Shown: piece by piece, positions 22,613-35,200 of the stretch
Layout: the number at the start of each line of letters is the position of its first letter
How positions within the stretch are numbered: the first letter of the stretch is position 1
Origin: Edolisoma coerulescens
Lineage: Eukaryota; Chordata; Aves; Passeriformes; Campephagidae
Length of the DNA: 64,000 nt
Direction of reading: 5' to 3'
Assembly: GCA_013397115.1 (NCBI GenBank)
Contig: VWZW01004616.1
Span: 1-64,000 of the forward strand
Position numbers and translations under genes: made by a program
Notes under the pieces: model-generated
Told to the model about the DNA's origin: nothing
Databases searched by the model: none
The model's input: only the letters and a program-made list of their open reading frames with translations

Positions 22613-25600
22613 ATTGCTCTTTCAGAAGCAAAAGATGAGAGGTCAGAAGAGGTCATAGTAGCTCTTTATGGTTTTATTTTTCCTCATGTTTCCTTCTCCT
22701 GAGCAGGATAACAAGCAGTTTTAATGAGCCCTGAAGCTTTTCAATCACTTAGATTTCCCAACATCTTAATTGCTTTCTGTGGTATGTATCCATGAGAGCG
22801 TGATAAGGCTAAAATTCAATCTGAAATCCCATAAGTGTTTACAGATGTAGGAATCTGATCACAATGCAGGACACAGCTGTACCCTTTCTGCTGGGTTCTG
22901 CCAACACCATAAGCCAAACACCCTGAGTTTTGGAGAGATCGTAATCAGTCAAGATCTGCATCAAAAATGTGCAGCCCAGATCCACTTTTGGTCTAAAATA
23001 TGACAGGCCACGTGCCAGAGGACACATACCTAATTACCAGGCTGTGTTGATTATTCCTTCTTCTGTACTTTTCTCAGTAATTTTAGAATAAATTATATCT
23101 TTGGCAAATTACACAAGAAGATGATTATACACTTAATTAGATGTTTACCTCTCATTTTCTTCATGCAATAGTATCATATCTAGTACAGATTACAGACCCT
23201 CAGAATAATTTTTCTGTATGGTCACATTTACCCAGGGTTAGATTTCACTGACAAAAAAACCCCAAACCAAAACAGCAAAACCAACAGTAAGGCTTTTGGT
23301 TAGGGGAATATTTACACCATATTCAGCTTTTTTTCTTCTTTTAATATGAAAATGAATAGTATCGAGGGATGGTGTGTCGGCTACTTGCAATCCATTTGAA
23401 AATGCATATTTGAAAGGAAAATACATAATTTATTAAATGAATTGCTTAAAGTAAGAAACTTGAAATTGAGTTTAGTAAGTCTGGGGATTTGAGGTTATAC
23501 TTGGCATAGGCTACTCAGTCTTCTGAATTATTCAGTGCTAAGCCTGCCAGTGGGAATAACAAGAAAACAGACATAGATTTCAAAATATGTTTTCATTTGA
23601 TTGGGAAGAAAAAGTTTAAAAATTAAATAGCTACACTCAAAAAAAGATTTATTGCCTCCTCATTGAACAACTGTTGACGGATGACTGCAGTTCTGCTAGG
23701 AAAGGAGTACCCGTGTGTATTCACTTAGTGGCACTTAAAGAAGAATAAGACACTTACTGTCCATTAAACTGACACAAATGTTAAATATAATTAGAAATTG
23801 CTTCCCTTTGAAACCATTTTTTTTCAAACTAACTAAAAAGTACATATATATTAGAAGATAAGGGCAAAAGGTAGTCACAATGCTGATGTCTTTTACACCT
23901 GTTTGAGGAAATCATCCTAAAAGAAAACCCCTCTGTAAGGATTGCCCTTTTGCCACAAGATCAGTACCCTATGTTAGAAAAGCCCTCTGATTTCCTTCAG
24001 AAATTGAAAGAGTTGTGAAAATAGTGGTCATTTTTCTTTAGTTTTAAATGTTATCAGAGGAAAGTCTGCTTTAATCAAAGCTACATCTGGCTTTTTGCTT
24101 TCTAAGTGTCAGATGACCTGGAGTCTGAAAGATTTCTTATATATACAAAGAAAAACAATTTCTTGGCAACACATCTCTTCAACCACCACAGAGAAAGAAT
24201 TGTTTCAGGAACAAAAGCAAAGCCCCTCATTTTGTCAAATTCTACTTTTTTTCATCATTAGTAGGGGGTAACTCCCCTTGATAACAGCAGGCCCTTTTTC
24301 TCCTCATCTCAAGGTTGTGTAAGACCTCAGGAGATAGGAGAGATCAAAGTCACTGAGAGCACAGTCCATCTTACCTAAGCCGAGTCACACTGTTTGGTTG
24401 GAACCAGGAACTGCTAGTAGGGAACAAAAACATCCATCTGAATCTTGAAGCCTTTCGTTCCTGCCAATCTCATTTTTCCCACATCATACAATATTCTACC
24501 CACTGCTCTCTTGTGCCCTACAACCAACACTTAAAATAAGTTCATTGAGAAGGAATGAAGACAGAATCTCTGCCCATGCTTTCAGTCTCACACCTCTGGT
24601 TCTGCACTTGCTCAGCAAAATATAATCCCCCAAAACTGAGTTACTGGTTTTGACACTTCATTTAATATGTCATAAATTTGTACTACAATTGATTGGTATA
24701 CATCATGTTACCACTAATTTTTCAATAATATACTATTTTATCTATTCTTTATCATGTTTTGGTGAAATGGTTAATGCTTTTTGTATTTTTTTGATTAATT
24801 TTATCAATAAGGGAAACAATTGTCAGGCCTAGAAACAGCACTTCTGCAGATTAAAGGCAGTGGAAAATTTCTAGGTTTGTCCAAGGAAAGACATTCTAGA
24901 TGACGAAGAAAACACTGGAATGATTTGAAGAAAACACAGAAATATCCATTTAATCAGCATGTAAAAGTCCCTTGGAAGAAAATGTTCTGCATTTTTAATA
25001 CAAGCAAACGCAAGCTAGCTTTTCTCATGTTCAAGTAGTTCGTGAAACAGTGACTAACAAACTGCAAAGCTTTCTGAATATCATTTTATTTAGCAATATA
25101 ATGCAAGTATTTCAGCTTGATGACAACAGATCAGAAGTATGGAACAACAAATAGAAATTGGAATTTTTTTTTTTTCATCATAGGACTTGAGAAATATCCC
25201 CAAGCTGACTAATAACTCTGGTCACTTCTCACTCGTGTCCAGTCTGTGAAGGGCTCTTAAACAGGCAAATGCAAACAAGAAATACAAAATAGGAAAGGTG
25301 TGGCTGTGTACAGAAAAGTGGATATCTAAAAATTTTACAAACAAAAAAGAAAGGAGAGGAAAGTATAAATTACCGTCTGTTCTAGGGCTATTAAATTTAT
25401 CTGGAGCTTTTCCATCAGCCTCCATGACCTTTGGATCAGACCTGCCACTTTTTCAGTGAAGAGCAGAGTTCTCATCTCTTGCAGAAACTGTCTATTCAAG
25501 CCAAAAGCCAGTCTCTGTGCTGAAGCCCTCCCACCCCAGGTGGGGCTGAATTCAGACTACACTTCAGTCAGGGCACCTGAGCTGAAATCCAGCCTATTTA

Positions 25601-27160
25601 GCAAACACAGAACATTGTTTATTGAAGCAGATATCCCATTAAAATGCAAGCATCATGTGGATGGACTCTGTCCAACTCTCCTTTGAGTCCAACGGACTGG
25701 AATCAAATTGATCTATCTACTGCTGCTGCTGTGTGACAGTCTGGCAGTACAAACCAGTTGTGAATTCAAGGGACCACTTGAAATGTATTTGACCCAGGTA
25801 TAAATGGCTACAAAGGGGAATGGGCAGGGTATCATGATCTACCCAGCACAGTTGTTTTAAGGTAGGGTCACAACCTTTAAAGCTTTTCTGTAGGTGGAGC
25901 CCCTCGCTCTGCGCAGCAGTGAGAACAAGGGACTGGACACTGGATGACAGCTTGGACATGCCATAGGAATTTTTCAAATGTGTTTCTTGCTCTGTTGGTG
26001 AAATAATTCACTTGGATTTCCCCAGCTCCTTTGCAACTCTATAAAATGCAAAAGTGATATAGAAACATAATGCTTATGGGCAAGATGAAAACAGAGAGAT
26101 GTACTTTTGCAGTCCTTTCCAAATACAATAAATTAGTAGAGTGGTTTGGTGGCTTTTTTTTTTAAAGTAAAACAGCTCTGGAAAAATTCTGATAATTCAG
26201 AAATTACTTGGCTCTTTCCCAGTTTGAAATCTTTTAGCAACTTAAAAGATGTAATCTTTTCAGCAAGAACCTTTTCTAAGCAATTCCTAAAATTATTGTT
26301 TTCTGAAATGCTTTTTAAATTTTATTTCTTTAAGGGATCCTACTCAAACTTGAAACAAATTTAGGCTGCTATTCTGAACAATCTGTATGTTCTTTTGCTG
26401 TGTAATGAAGTAACCCCTCGGGCTTAACAAGAGCTGAATTGACTTACATGAAAAATAATATGAGCTGTTCCAGTCACCTCAGCTTAACTGAAAAAAAGAT
26501 GAGGGGTTTTTCGTAAGTATTCATCCATTTGGAAACACAGTTCAGTAGGTAAATGTGTACATGAATCCTCATATAAAATCATTCTCCATTACTCCTGCAA
26601 TTAACAAATTTCCTGTAATTTTCATACACAACTCTCCATGCTGTTTTCTTCTTCTTCCCACAACCCTGGAAATCATGCCAGTTCCATTTGTAGCTGGTTT
26701 TTACTGGTGTGCAGGAATCTCAGCACTCCATTAGGCCACATTTCTTGCTGACAGTTATACACTTCCCAGCACAAACCACAAGATCAAAGCAGACTTCTAT
26801 CTGCTGTGCAACAACTCAACAATTTTGGAACAACTGGAAAACCTAAAGGCTTTCAGAGGTCATTCACCTCTCTCTTTTCGTTGCATCACCACACTCGCTG
26901 GTTATAGATAAGATAGGTTGTGGTCTTTCCATAATTTGGTCTCTTCATATATTAATTAGCATGTTTTAGCTTCACAATTTCAGTTATTTGAAATGTTAGC
27001 ATATTTAGTCTTGGGAAGATTAGTCATAGATGACTCTGTTGTGCTTTCCCTTCCACAAGGAAGGTAGAAACAGAATATATACATGCGTAAGTATATGTAC
27101 ACATTTATATTCACATACATTTTCTGCCAGGAGCTAGAGTTTCCTCTTCTGTGTACTAAT
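22613..27160. other. Unique AT-rich non-coding DNA
   Basis: No gene seen and no transposon recognised. Very AT-rich around 24640-24830, with several ATTA-containing words. Frames are all below 90 codons. Confidence 0.6.
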
Positions 27161-27204
27161 TTTCTCTCTCTGTCTCTGTCTCTCTGTTTCTCTCTCTCTC
27201 TCTC
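27161..27204. repeat. (TC)n microsatellite
   Basis: About 44 bases of TC dinucleotides interrupted by G or T in several places, ending just before a CR1 tail. Likely length-polymorphic. Confidence 0.9.
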
Positions 27205-27235
27205 ACAGACAGGGGTTCAATCCCCATAATGGCCA

Positions 27236-27310
27236 ATCACTTAAGAGTGGGACTTGCTGATCCTTGTGGGTCCCTTCCAACTCAGAATATACTGTGATTC
27301 TGTGATTCTT
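27236..27310 (+). mobile_element. CR1 LINE 3' tail fragment
   Basis: Plus strand carries GATCCTTGTGGGTCCCTTCC, AACTCAGAATATACTGTG and two ATTCTGTG-type octamers (27296-27310), the terminal part of a bird CR1. Only the 3' UTR end is left. Confidence 0.88.
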
Positions 27311-30300
27311 TAGACAGGAATTCATCAATATTTGGAGGAGCCTTAAGTTTGTTTTTCTTCCACATGGCCTACCATTACAGTAAATATCCAGAGCTTCCAT
27401 TGCACTCGTGAAATGTAAACAACAGCTATTACACTAAGAGTAATAAATACAGGATATAACATACAAACTAATGCTGGAAGGCACAGCTGAAATTTCTTTT
27501 TAAATCAATTTTATTAAAAAAACAGTTATACTGTCCTCAGACACCCCTTCACATTGGTAACCTTACTAGACATTTAAGGTATGACACAACTCATTAAATA
27601 CATTAAAGAAGACAAGCTGCACGTAGTTTTTCTGACAGCTGCTTTTTTCTCCTCATAAATGTGCTATAGGAACACCATTCATGACCCACACATACTCAGC
27701 CACGTGCCTCTGGCACCCAGTGATTGTTCTCCCAGTGCTCCTGGTATTGTGTGGCTCTGCATAACTCAGCCACAGACTTGTGCTGGAGGATGGCAACACG
27801 AGGCCCTGAGCACAGAGCTGTTTGAGCCGCTCCTGCGGCAGCGGGGTGCCTGGCCCCTTGCAGCCGTGCCTTTGAGCTGCGGCGGCGCCGGCTGCGGCAA
27901 TAAAAGTCCCAAGGAGGGAATGGAGCCTGCATCTCGCCACAGCCCCATGTACAGGGAGCTGCGGCTTCCCGTCTCGTAGGAAGTGCCCACTCTGTGACCT
28001 GTAGTTTCTGCTGTCTGAACGGCTGTCTCTGAGCTTCCTGCAGCAAAACAAAACAGCGCTGAAAGCGTCTGTCTCTTCCTTTTGTTTCACTATTTTCCTT
28101 CCACGGGGGCTCTCTGAACTTGTGTGCCCAGCTGGAATTAATACACCCAAAGACTCTGCAGAGAAGACTGGAGAAGTGGAGGAGGCCCAAGGGGGTGGTG
28201 TGAGAATTTGCTGTTGATATACACATAAATCAGAACCAGCATATCACTCCATTGGATGTCTGAGGCAGATCAAGGACAAAGGAACCTCAGTTTTTAACCC
28301 TCTGCTCCAGCCTTTTACATGCCTGGTCCCCAGGCTTGTATCAACACCCTTTGGCATAAGTCGTAACAAATGCCAAGGAGAGAAAGGCAAATCTTTCTGC
28401 AGCTCAACATAAGCCCGGATTTATAGGCAGGTTGAAAGGACTTGTTTATATCTATCTACCAGAGCTTCAGAGCTGGCAGCTCTTTGTGGAAGAGTCTGAG
28501 GCAAAGGTGAGGTAAGCAGGGAGGGAGAAAGGGAAGGCAACTGCAGAAGTATTGAGCACTATTCTCAAGTTAGTTTTTTGATGCCACTCTGTCGTAGGAG
28601 CAGCTTGGCACCAGCTGGTGAGTAACCCACCAGAATATTGTCCTGGTCAAACACCCCACTGCTGCATCTGTATCACAGGCAAGCATCTGGCTTCTGGATT
28701 TTCCCTCTCCAGTGCAAGGCAGATATCAAGAGAAATGGGGAAGGAGACATACCAGCGTTTTCTCCAGACAGTCTTCTGAGAAAGTCTACCTTCTTGTGCA
28801 AACAGAGATATACTTCAACAGTGAGTGGGGTTTAGAGGGTTTTTCTGGCCATTTCACTGTGACTATAATCCTGGAGAGGTTCCTGCTGTGAGCCTTTGCT
28901 TTAGCTTTAGACCCCTGGCACACTGGTATCTGTAAGAGATTTGTGCTAAATGGAGGAGATACAGCTGAGCATTACACATACAAGTGTCTACATCACTTAA
29001 GTGTTACCTCAGTCCAGTTTGGATCACTGCAACAAGATTTCTCAGCGTAGTTTGAGTGACAGGTCACTCAGCAGGCCAGTCTCAAAAGTTGTAATGGATG
29101 CTCTTGAGTTGTCTCCCCTGGCTTACATAGTTATGCAGTAGGCTTTGTCCTCTGCAGTAGTTCATGGCCTCTAGCCTCAAGCCATAGCATGCACGTCCTC
29201 AGTGTCAGAACACAAAAACACCAGCTGGGTGGGATGCAAAGCAATCCTGTCATTATTTAGATCACTTTGAACTCAAAACAATTGCCCCACAAAAAAGATA
29301 ACCATTATGTCTCAATGCCTGAGACATAACCCATAAGACCAAAACAAACTCAGGGCCAACTGCTACAACATATGCATGTAGCCAGTCTGCTCTGGAAACA
29401 CAGATGGAGCAGTGGATGGGTGGAGGATATTCTACTACCTTTGTCCAGGAGCCGCTTTGTTCGATCTGTGGTATAGTCACAGCCACATAGATCCACCCCA
29501 GCCTTGACATCATGCTGTAGGAGGTGGTTCTTGCTGTTCTCTGATCATTACTAAGTCTAAGAACTGTTGCCAGTTTCATTTACAAATTATGGAAATTAGG
29601 TCAAAATTAGGTGATGGGCTGGCTCAGAACCAAGCCCAGGACTTTTTCATTTAATGCCAGCTAAGCTGCTCTCTTATGTTGCCTAGAACCTTGAATAAAG
29701 AGAAAGTTTTTAGAAGGGGAAATTTACAGAGAAGAGTGAGATCTGTTTCAAGAGGGAGTTCTGGTGTTAGATTGTGCTAGAAGGATCAAGTTTGGCTTAC
29801 AGAAAGAGAAGATGACGAGGTCTTAAGTTTTGATACTGATCAAAGAAGAAGATAGGAGTTTTCGGCAAATTTATTATAGAAATAAAAAGTTGAGAGAGTT
29901 TTCTGAGATAACAAGAGTAAATTTGATTCAGCAAGTCACTGGGCTGATTTGCGTTCCTAAAAATAACCATAATTTCAGAACATAGATTTGGCCCAGTGGG
30001 TGAAGTTATTAGTCAACCCTATCTGGTATTCAGCCAGTGTAGTAACAAGCAGCACGTGGTGATGCAATGGAATTACAGACAAAGCGTGCTGTCCTTACCC
30101 AGTCAGACATGGCGTGAAGCATTTCTTTCCAGCTCTCACTGCTGATGACCTTGTGCCTTCAAGTATCAGGCTAAATTACCCTTATCTCCTGCAAAGCTAT
30201 ATATAGTACTTTGCTGTTGTAAAATCTGGTACCAAGAGGGTTTTGGTTTTTTTTACACATTAACCTTAGGCTGATTGTGGTGGTTGAGACTACTGGACTT

Positions 30301-31960
30301 TCAAGCATCACAATATTCTAAAAATACCACTGAAAGCCTTGACTGTCCACGTGGAAAACAACAGACACTCAAATTCTTGGAACAAGGTGTAAAGTTTGCT
30401 CTCAGGTAAGTTATGGTGTCATGATTGCAGCAAGTCATCTGGGAACAAAACTGAGCAAAGAGAGCTGGTGGGAGATTTATTGATCAAATGAGAAGAATGA
30501 GTGTGTGCCAGACCTCCTACTCATCTGACAGATCCTGACATGTCCATTGCATGTGGCCAAGAGAGTCATTGTCCAGTGTCATAGATCAGAGCCAGCTAAG
30601 GTGTATCAGCCGAGAAGCAGCAAAAAGTAGCCAGCAGTTTCTTTTTCTTTCTTGCGTTAATAGCTTTCTATCAGAGCAGAAAACCAGGCTCATGCATTCC
30701 TGAACCTGTATTTGTCCTAAGGGAACATCATCGGCAAACTGTTCTTCAATATTTTTTTCCTGACTACAAAAACTGCCTGGAAGTGATGTGAAGATGTGGC
30801 TTGCAGGCAGAAATGGATGGCATTAACTAAGGGCAATCACCACCTTAGTGTGTTCCTTGGACCTGATGTATCTCTTTAAGATTGCAAATGTTTTTAATCA
30901 GTGTAAACCAGTTTAAACAACCTGAGTTGTAGATGCCAACTGGTCACTGAAGTGACATCTTGGCAAGGACAATGTTTGCAGTATCACAGCTACTGTATTC
31001 TTTGAAACATACATCTCCAAAAAATGGAACAGCCAGGAAAGAGGTAAGAAGTCAGATTAAAAAATTCCCACTTTTTCTTTTTTTTTTTTCTATTTAACAC
31101 CAGAAATACTGAATGAGAACAGTCTAAGAAATATTCATGTTGTTAGTGATATGGTTTTGGGTGAAGAAAAGGAGTACACAGCCAAGAAAATGGTATCTGT
31201 CATGCTCATTGGTTTTAGTATTTGTTTTCCAATTCTGCTAATGACTTGTGCCGTCTCTGTCTGTTTCTCTTGTCAGGAATTTTCTTGTCTACCCAGGAAT
31301 TGCCTTGAAGTCACTTTCAACTTGTAGATTACGAAAGTGACAAAAGTACATAAATTTTCTCAGCAAGTCACTTTCACTGGCAGCCCTCTAGCCTAGTCCA
31401 GAAGCTATCTGTAATTATCACCATCTCACGGAAGAGTTGTACTGCCTCCAAAGGAGCTCTTTGCTTTTGTGCAGCAGAGCTGTCACTCCCTCAATATCAG
31501 TAAGTCCAAAGTGAGCAGCTAATATCCCCTGGCAGTGGTTCCAGGAGGCCTGGGTGCTACACCATAAAGATCATGTTTTTCCAGAAGATGAAGGGCTTGG
31601 TATTCTGGTTAACTGGGGAGACCCCTTCCTGACACTCCTTCCAAGCATGTTGGTTTTATTTTTAACTCCATTTGCTTTAGTCTCGTCTTTGGCACCAGGG
31701 ATAAAGCTTTTTTTCATTGCCAGCTAAAGGTGTCAATGCCTGAACACATAAATAGGGCACTGATCGAGAGTTTCCGAAGCACATCACTCTGCAGCTGACA
31801 GATCCGTGGGAGTTAGGCAGTGCCAGGCATGCAAAGTTTAGATATTTGACTTTTATCCAACCTCTGTTTCGGGGCATTTAAACACAGTCCCATAAACCCC
31901 AGAGGCTCCAGCCAGCTACCACCTGTAGTAGTGAGCAGCAATTCCTGTCACTGAGAGAGA
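27311..31960. other. Non-coding DNA with one CpG-rich patch
   Basis: No gene that I can support. The CpG-rich patch near 27.8-27.98 kb is listed separately. Frames of 165 and 176 codons (minus, 27653-28150 and 27696-28226) and 106 codons (plus) overlap it and owe their length to low stop density. A 105-codon minus frame at 29262-29579 has no recognised domain. The rest, 28.2-31.9 kb, is ordinary unique DNA. Confidence 0.55.
27800..27980. promoter_or_regulatory. Small CpG-rich patch, candidate promoter
   Basis: I count about 14 CpG sites in 180 bases, including a GCGGCGGCGCCGGCTGCGG run at 27880-27897, in a window that is otherwise strongly CpG-poor. Immediately after it the plus strand has CAATAAAAG (27898-27906), which could be a weak TATA-type box or a poly(A) signal of an LTR. 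A transcription start near 27930 on the plus strand is conceivable. No downstream coding exon was recognised, so a promoter would serve a non-coding or distal-exon transcript. It could equally be a relic of a GC-rich mobile element. Confidence 0.3.
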
Positions 31961-32253
31961 TCATAGAATACTAGTTTGGAAGAAACTTCAAGGATCATCT
32001 AATTCAACTTTTCTTGGCAAAAGCACAATCTAGACAAAATGGTCCAGCACCCTGTCCAGCCAAATCCTAAAAGTGACCAATGTTGGGGAATCCGCAGCTT
32101 CCCTAGGGAGATTATTCCAATGGCTGATTGTTCACTCTTGTTGTGAAAAATTTTCCTCTTGTGTCCAGTTGGAATCTCCCCGGAAGTGACTTGTACCAAA
32201 TACCTCTTGTCTTTTCTGTATGACTCCTTGTAAAACAGGAGTCTCCATCTTTG
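31961..32253 (-). mobile_element. CR1 LINE, 5'-truncated (distinct subfamily)
   Basis: Begins TCATAGAATACTAGTTTGGA, then GGATCATCTAATTCAAC, AATGGTCCAGCACCCTGTCC, AATGTTGGGGAATCCGCAGC, GATTATTCCAATGGCTGATT and CTTGTGTCCAGTTGGAATCT. These phrases identify the CR1 branch in which the 3' end carries the 'ccaatgttggggaatcc' segment, different from the other copies here. Sequence identity to the remembered form is high, but no long frame survives. The far end near 32253 is where resemblance stops. Confidence 0.92.
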
Positions 32254-35200
32254 GAGATGCTCAGAAACAGCTCCATAGTTGCACAGCTGAGCAGAGTATG
32301 TTGTTGTCTTGTGTGTTGTTGGACTTTTATGTCTATCTCATGGTGTATCCAACTACGAGTGGGTACACACAGAGCTGCCTCAAGCCCTGTAGAGCCTTAA
32401 CTACTGAATTGACCCATTATGGTCCGAGGAAACAGAACTCATTGACATTCTACAGGCTGCTCTGACATGCATTAGCAATTACCCACCACAAATTGATTTG
32501 TAACATGGAAAAACAGTTATGGATTTATTCTTTTCTCTTTTGTTAAACTGTGCCAAATATTTACAGCTCAGGCTGTAAGTGAACTGGGGATTTCATGCAG
32601 GGATACCTTGAATTTCTCAGTTCCGTGCATTTGTAATGATTTCTCTTTTGTTCATCCTTCTGCCATCATGTCAGCTGTTAATAGTATCATTCTCTCTCTC
32701 CATGAGCTCTATGGCGTACTCCAGGAGCCACCGAGGTTGTACCTGCACTGATTACTGTGCTCATGGGTCAGAAGTGCTTTCTCCTGCCTCCACAGAAACA
32801 GAACAGCATCCTTGAGAAAGTGGTTTAAACACAGACACAGGCCAAATCCACTCCTGTGGTAACTGCTAAACTAAGAAGTTATTCCAGGCATACATTTGGC
32901 CTTATTTGTCAGCAGTTATTTCAAAACCTCTCTCTGCTTCAGTCTGGAGGAAACTGGTGGCAATACGCCATCAGCAGCTGACTAGTATGACACTTGGTCC
33001 AGAAATGGGGTGAGTGAGGTTATCAGAAGGTAATTCAACATCATTGTCACCATTCAGTCACCATTTTCCCTGGCTGCGTTGCCATGGAGTTGTAGCATAT
33101 GCTACACAAAATAACGATGTTATTTTAGGAAAACTATGTAATGAACTTCTGTCCTTAGTCCACCAGACTCCCTACATGCTGATTGCTGGGATGCCAACAA
33201 ACTGGAGCTTGCAGGTTTGCCATTGATGGAAAACTCGAAAGTTCACATTTTACCGAACAACATGATACACCTCTGTGGCATGGGTACAAGGCATAGTTAT
33301 GCATGACCAGCATTAGCTAAATGTTCTTAGACTGTATCTGTGGAAAATTAATGTTTCCCCCAATGTGCTGGACTGGCTTCATGTCATTCCTCTGGCGAGA
33401 GAGACAGAATTACAAAAGCTTTTTTCTTTTTTTCCATGTGCCATAGCCAACAATGTTGTACATTATTAGCCTGTAGCACAATTTCTAAAATTGGAATTTC
33501 CATTGCTTGCAAGACTAAAAGTTTTTTGTTTGGAAAGGCTGTATCTCTTTCTCTCTGCTGCCTTTCCCCCATACCTCTCCAAAACATATGTTTTCAATCT
33601 TTTTCATTTAAGTATAAGAAATCACTGCCAACCGACATTTTTCCTTTGCAGTTTATCTTCTACTGACCTCCTAAAAAAATAAAAGAGATAAGGAAGAGAA
33701 ACCAGAGATGGATTTACTGGTATGACAGAAAAGAGATGAGGAAATAAAAAGAATAAACTCCTCAGTTCAAATGTGAGCCTGCCACACTGCAAATCAAAGG
33801 TTTGCTAAATTCCGGAAATGTTCAGGTCATTTTTCCTTTTCCTCTTTTGTGCTTCGAGGTGCAGTCTGGAAGACAAAGCCAAATCATTGTGAAAAAAGTG
33901 GTTGCTCCCAGTATCTTCAGTTGGCACCAGAAGCACCAGTTCTAGGAAGTCTCCCAGGGAAGTTGCTTTTTATACTTCCGCTCTAATTTTAGAGACAAGA
34001 CATTAGGATAATGTGAGCGTGCATCCACCTTCCAAGAGGCTTCTGCAAACTGAACCTGACTAGAGCCTTTCAAGGGTCATGTGTGTCTCCCAGAAGCCCT
34101 GGATTTCAAGTGATGATCTTTAAAAGCATGGATCACTCCTTACTTCCTCATTTAAGGTGGCCAGGACATAACTGAGGTCCAAGTCTACAACTGTGAGAAA
34201 GAGTATTTAGAAATCAATAGTGCCTGAGTACATGAAAGAAAAAAAAAAAAGGACAAAGACATCTCAGTTTCCAAAGCTCAGCCCAGCAGTCAAGACTCAC
34301 ATCTGATTGCTCTAAACGGTACTTATTAACTACAACCAACAAAAAGGGACGCATTTTATGAATCAGTATTCGCATCTGTGATCACTATGGACTTTGTTAG
34401 CTTCGTCCCCCAGTGTAACTCCCCCCCAACAGCCAAAGATCTTTGTCATGAGTCTGGCTGGCCTCCCAGCAACACCTACTTCCATCTGAACTGGATGCCA
34501 TGAGATCCCACCCAGAGGAGTCAAGCCTCCCCGGGAACAATGAGTAATTCTTGGGAGACGCCACTGGAAGGCTGCTGCCGTGGCACGGGAAGGCCGATAA
34601 CATCTCCAAAGCCACAGCAGCCCTTTGTGTCGGCAGACACAAGTGGGATGTTCCTTCTTAAGCTTTCCAGATTCGGAGGAAGTGGACCTTGAAACACAAT
34701 GCTCATTGAAATAGACTTTCATCTAGGGGATCTCACAGCGTAAGTGCCGCTCGGTGATGTGCTTTCCATCTGCAGCCGAGGCCTCCTGATGCATTTCCTG
34801 TGTTTGTTCCAGAGGGACGGATGGCAGCACCTTAAAGCAGGCACAAATTGTACTGGAGGGTGGGCATTATTCTGGGCTGCGGAAAACAGTAGACATTGGT
34901 AATAACAGTATCCTCAGGAGCCTCTGGTGGAAGTGGATGACATGTCGAATTACCTCCTCTCTCTCCTTCCCTCTCCATAAGAATAGCAGTCTCATTATAG
35001 AAGGGTTTAAAAGCACTTTGTATCTGGCTGTGGTGATGCGCTGTGCTCCGTTGTTCAGAGTTTCTCTTGGAAAGGAAAGGCCACCTACACTTATGACGCT
35101 AAACAGCCCTGGAGAGCAATACAGTAACTGGGAGTAAACTGCAAGGGCTGGAACACTGAGTGCCGTTCCATCGTAACTGGCAGATTGGATGGCACAAGAA

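Noticed and set aside
27696..28226. 176- and 165-codon minus frames as coding exons
   Set aside because: Two frames of similar length overlap each other and a plus frame across a CpG-rich patch; stop codons are rare there by composition. No protein recognised.
29262..29579. 105-codon minus frame as a retroviral or cellular protein relic
   Set aside because: I looked for envelope-, polymerase- and membrane-type motifs and found none that hold up.
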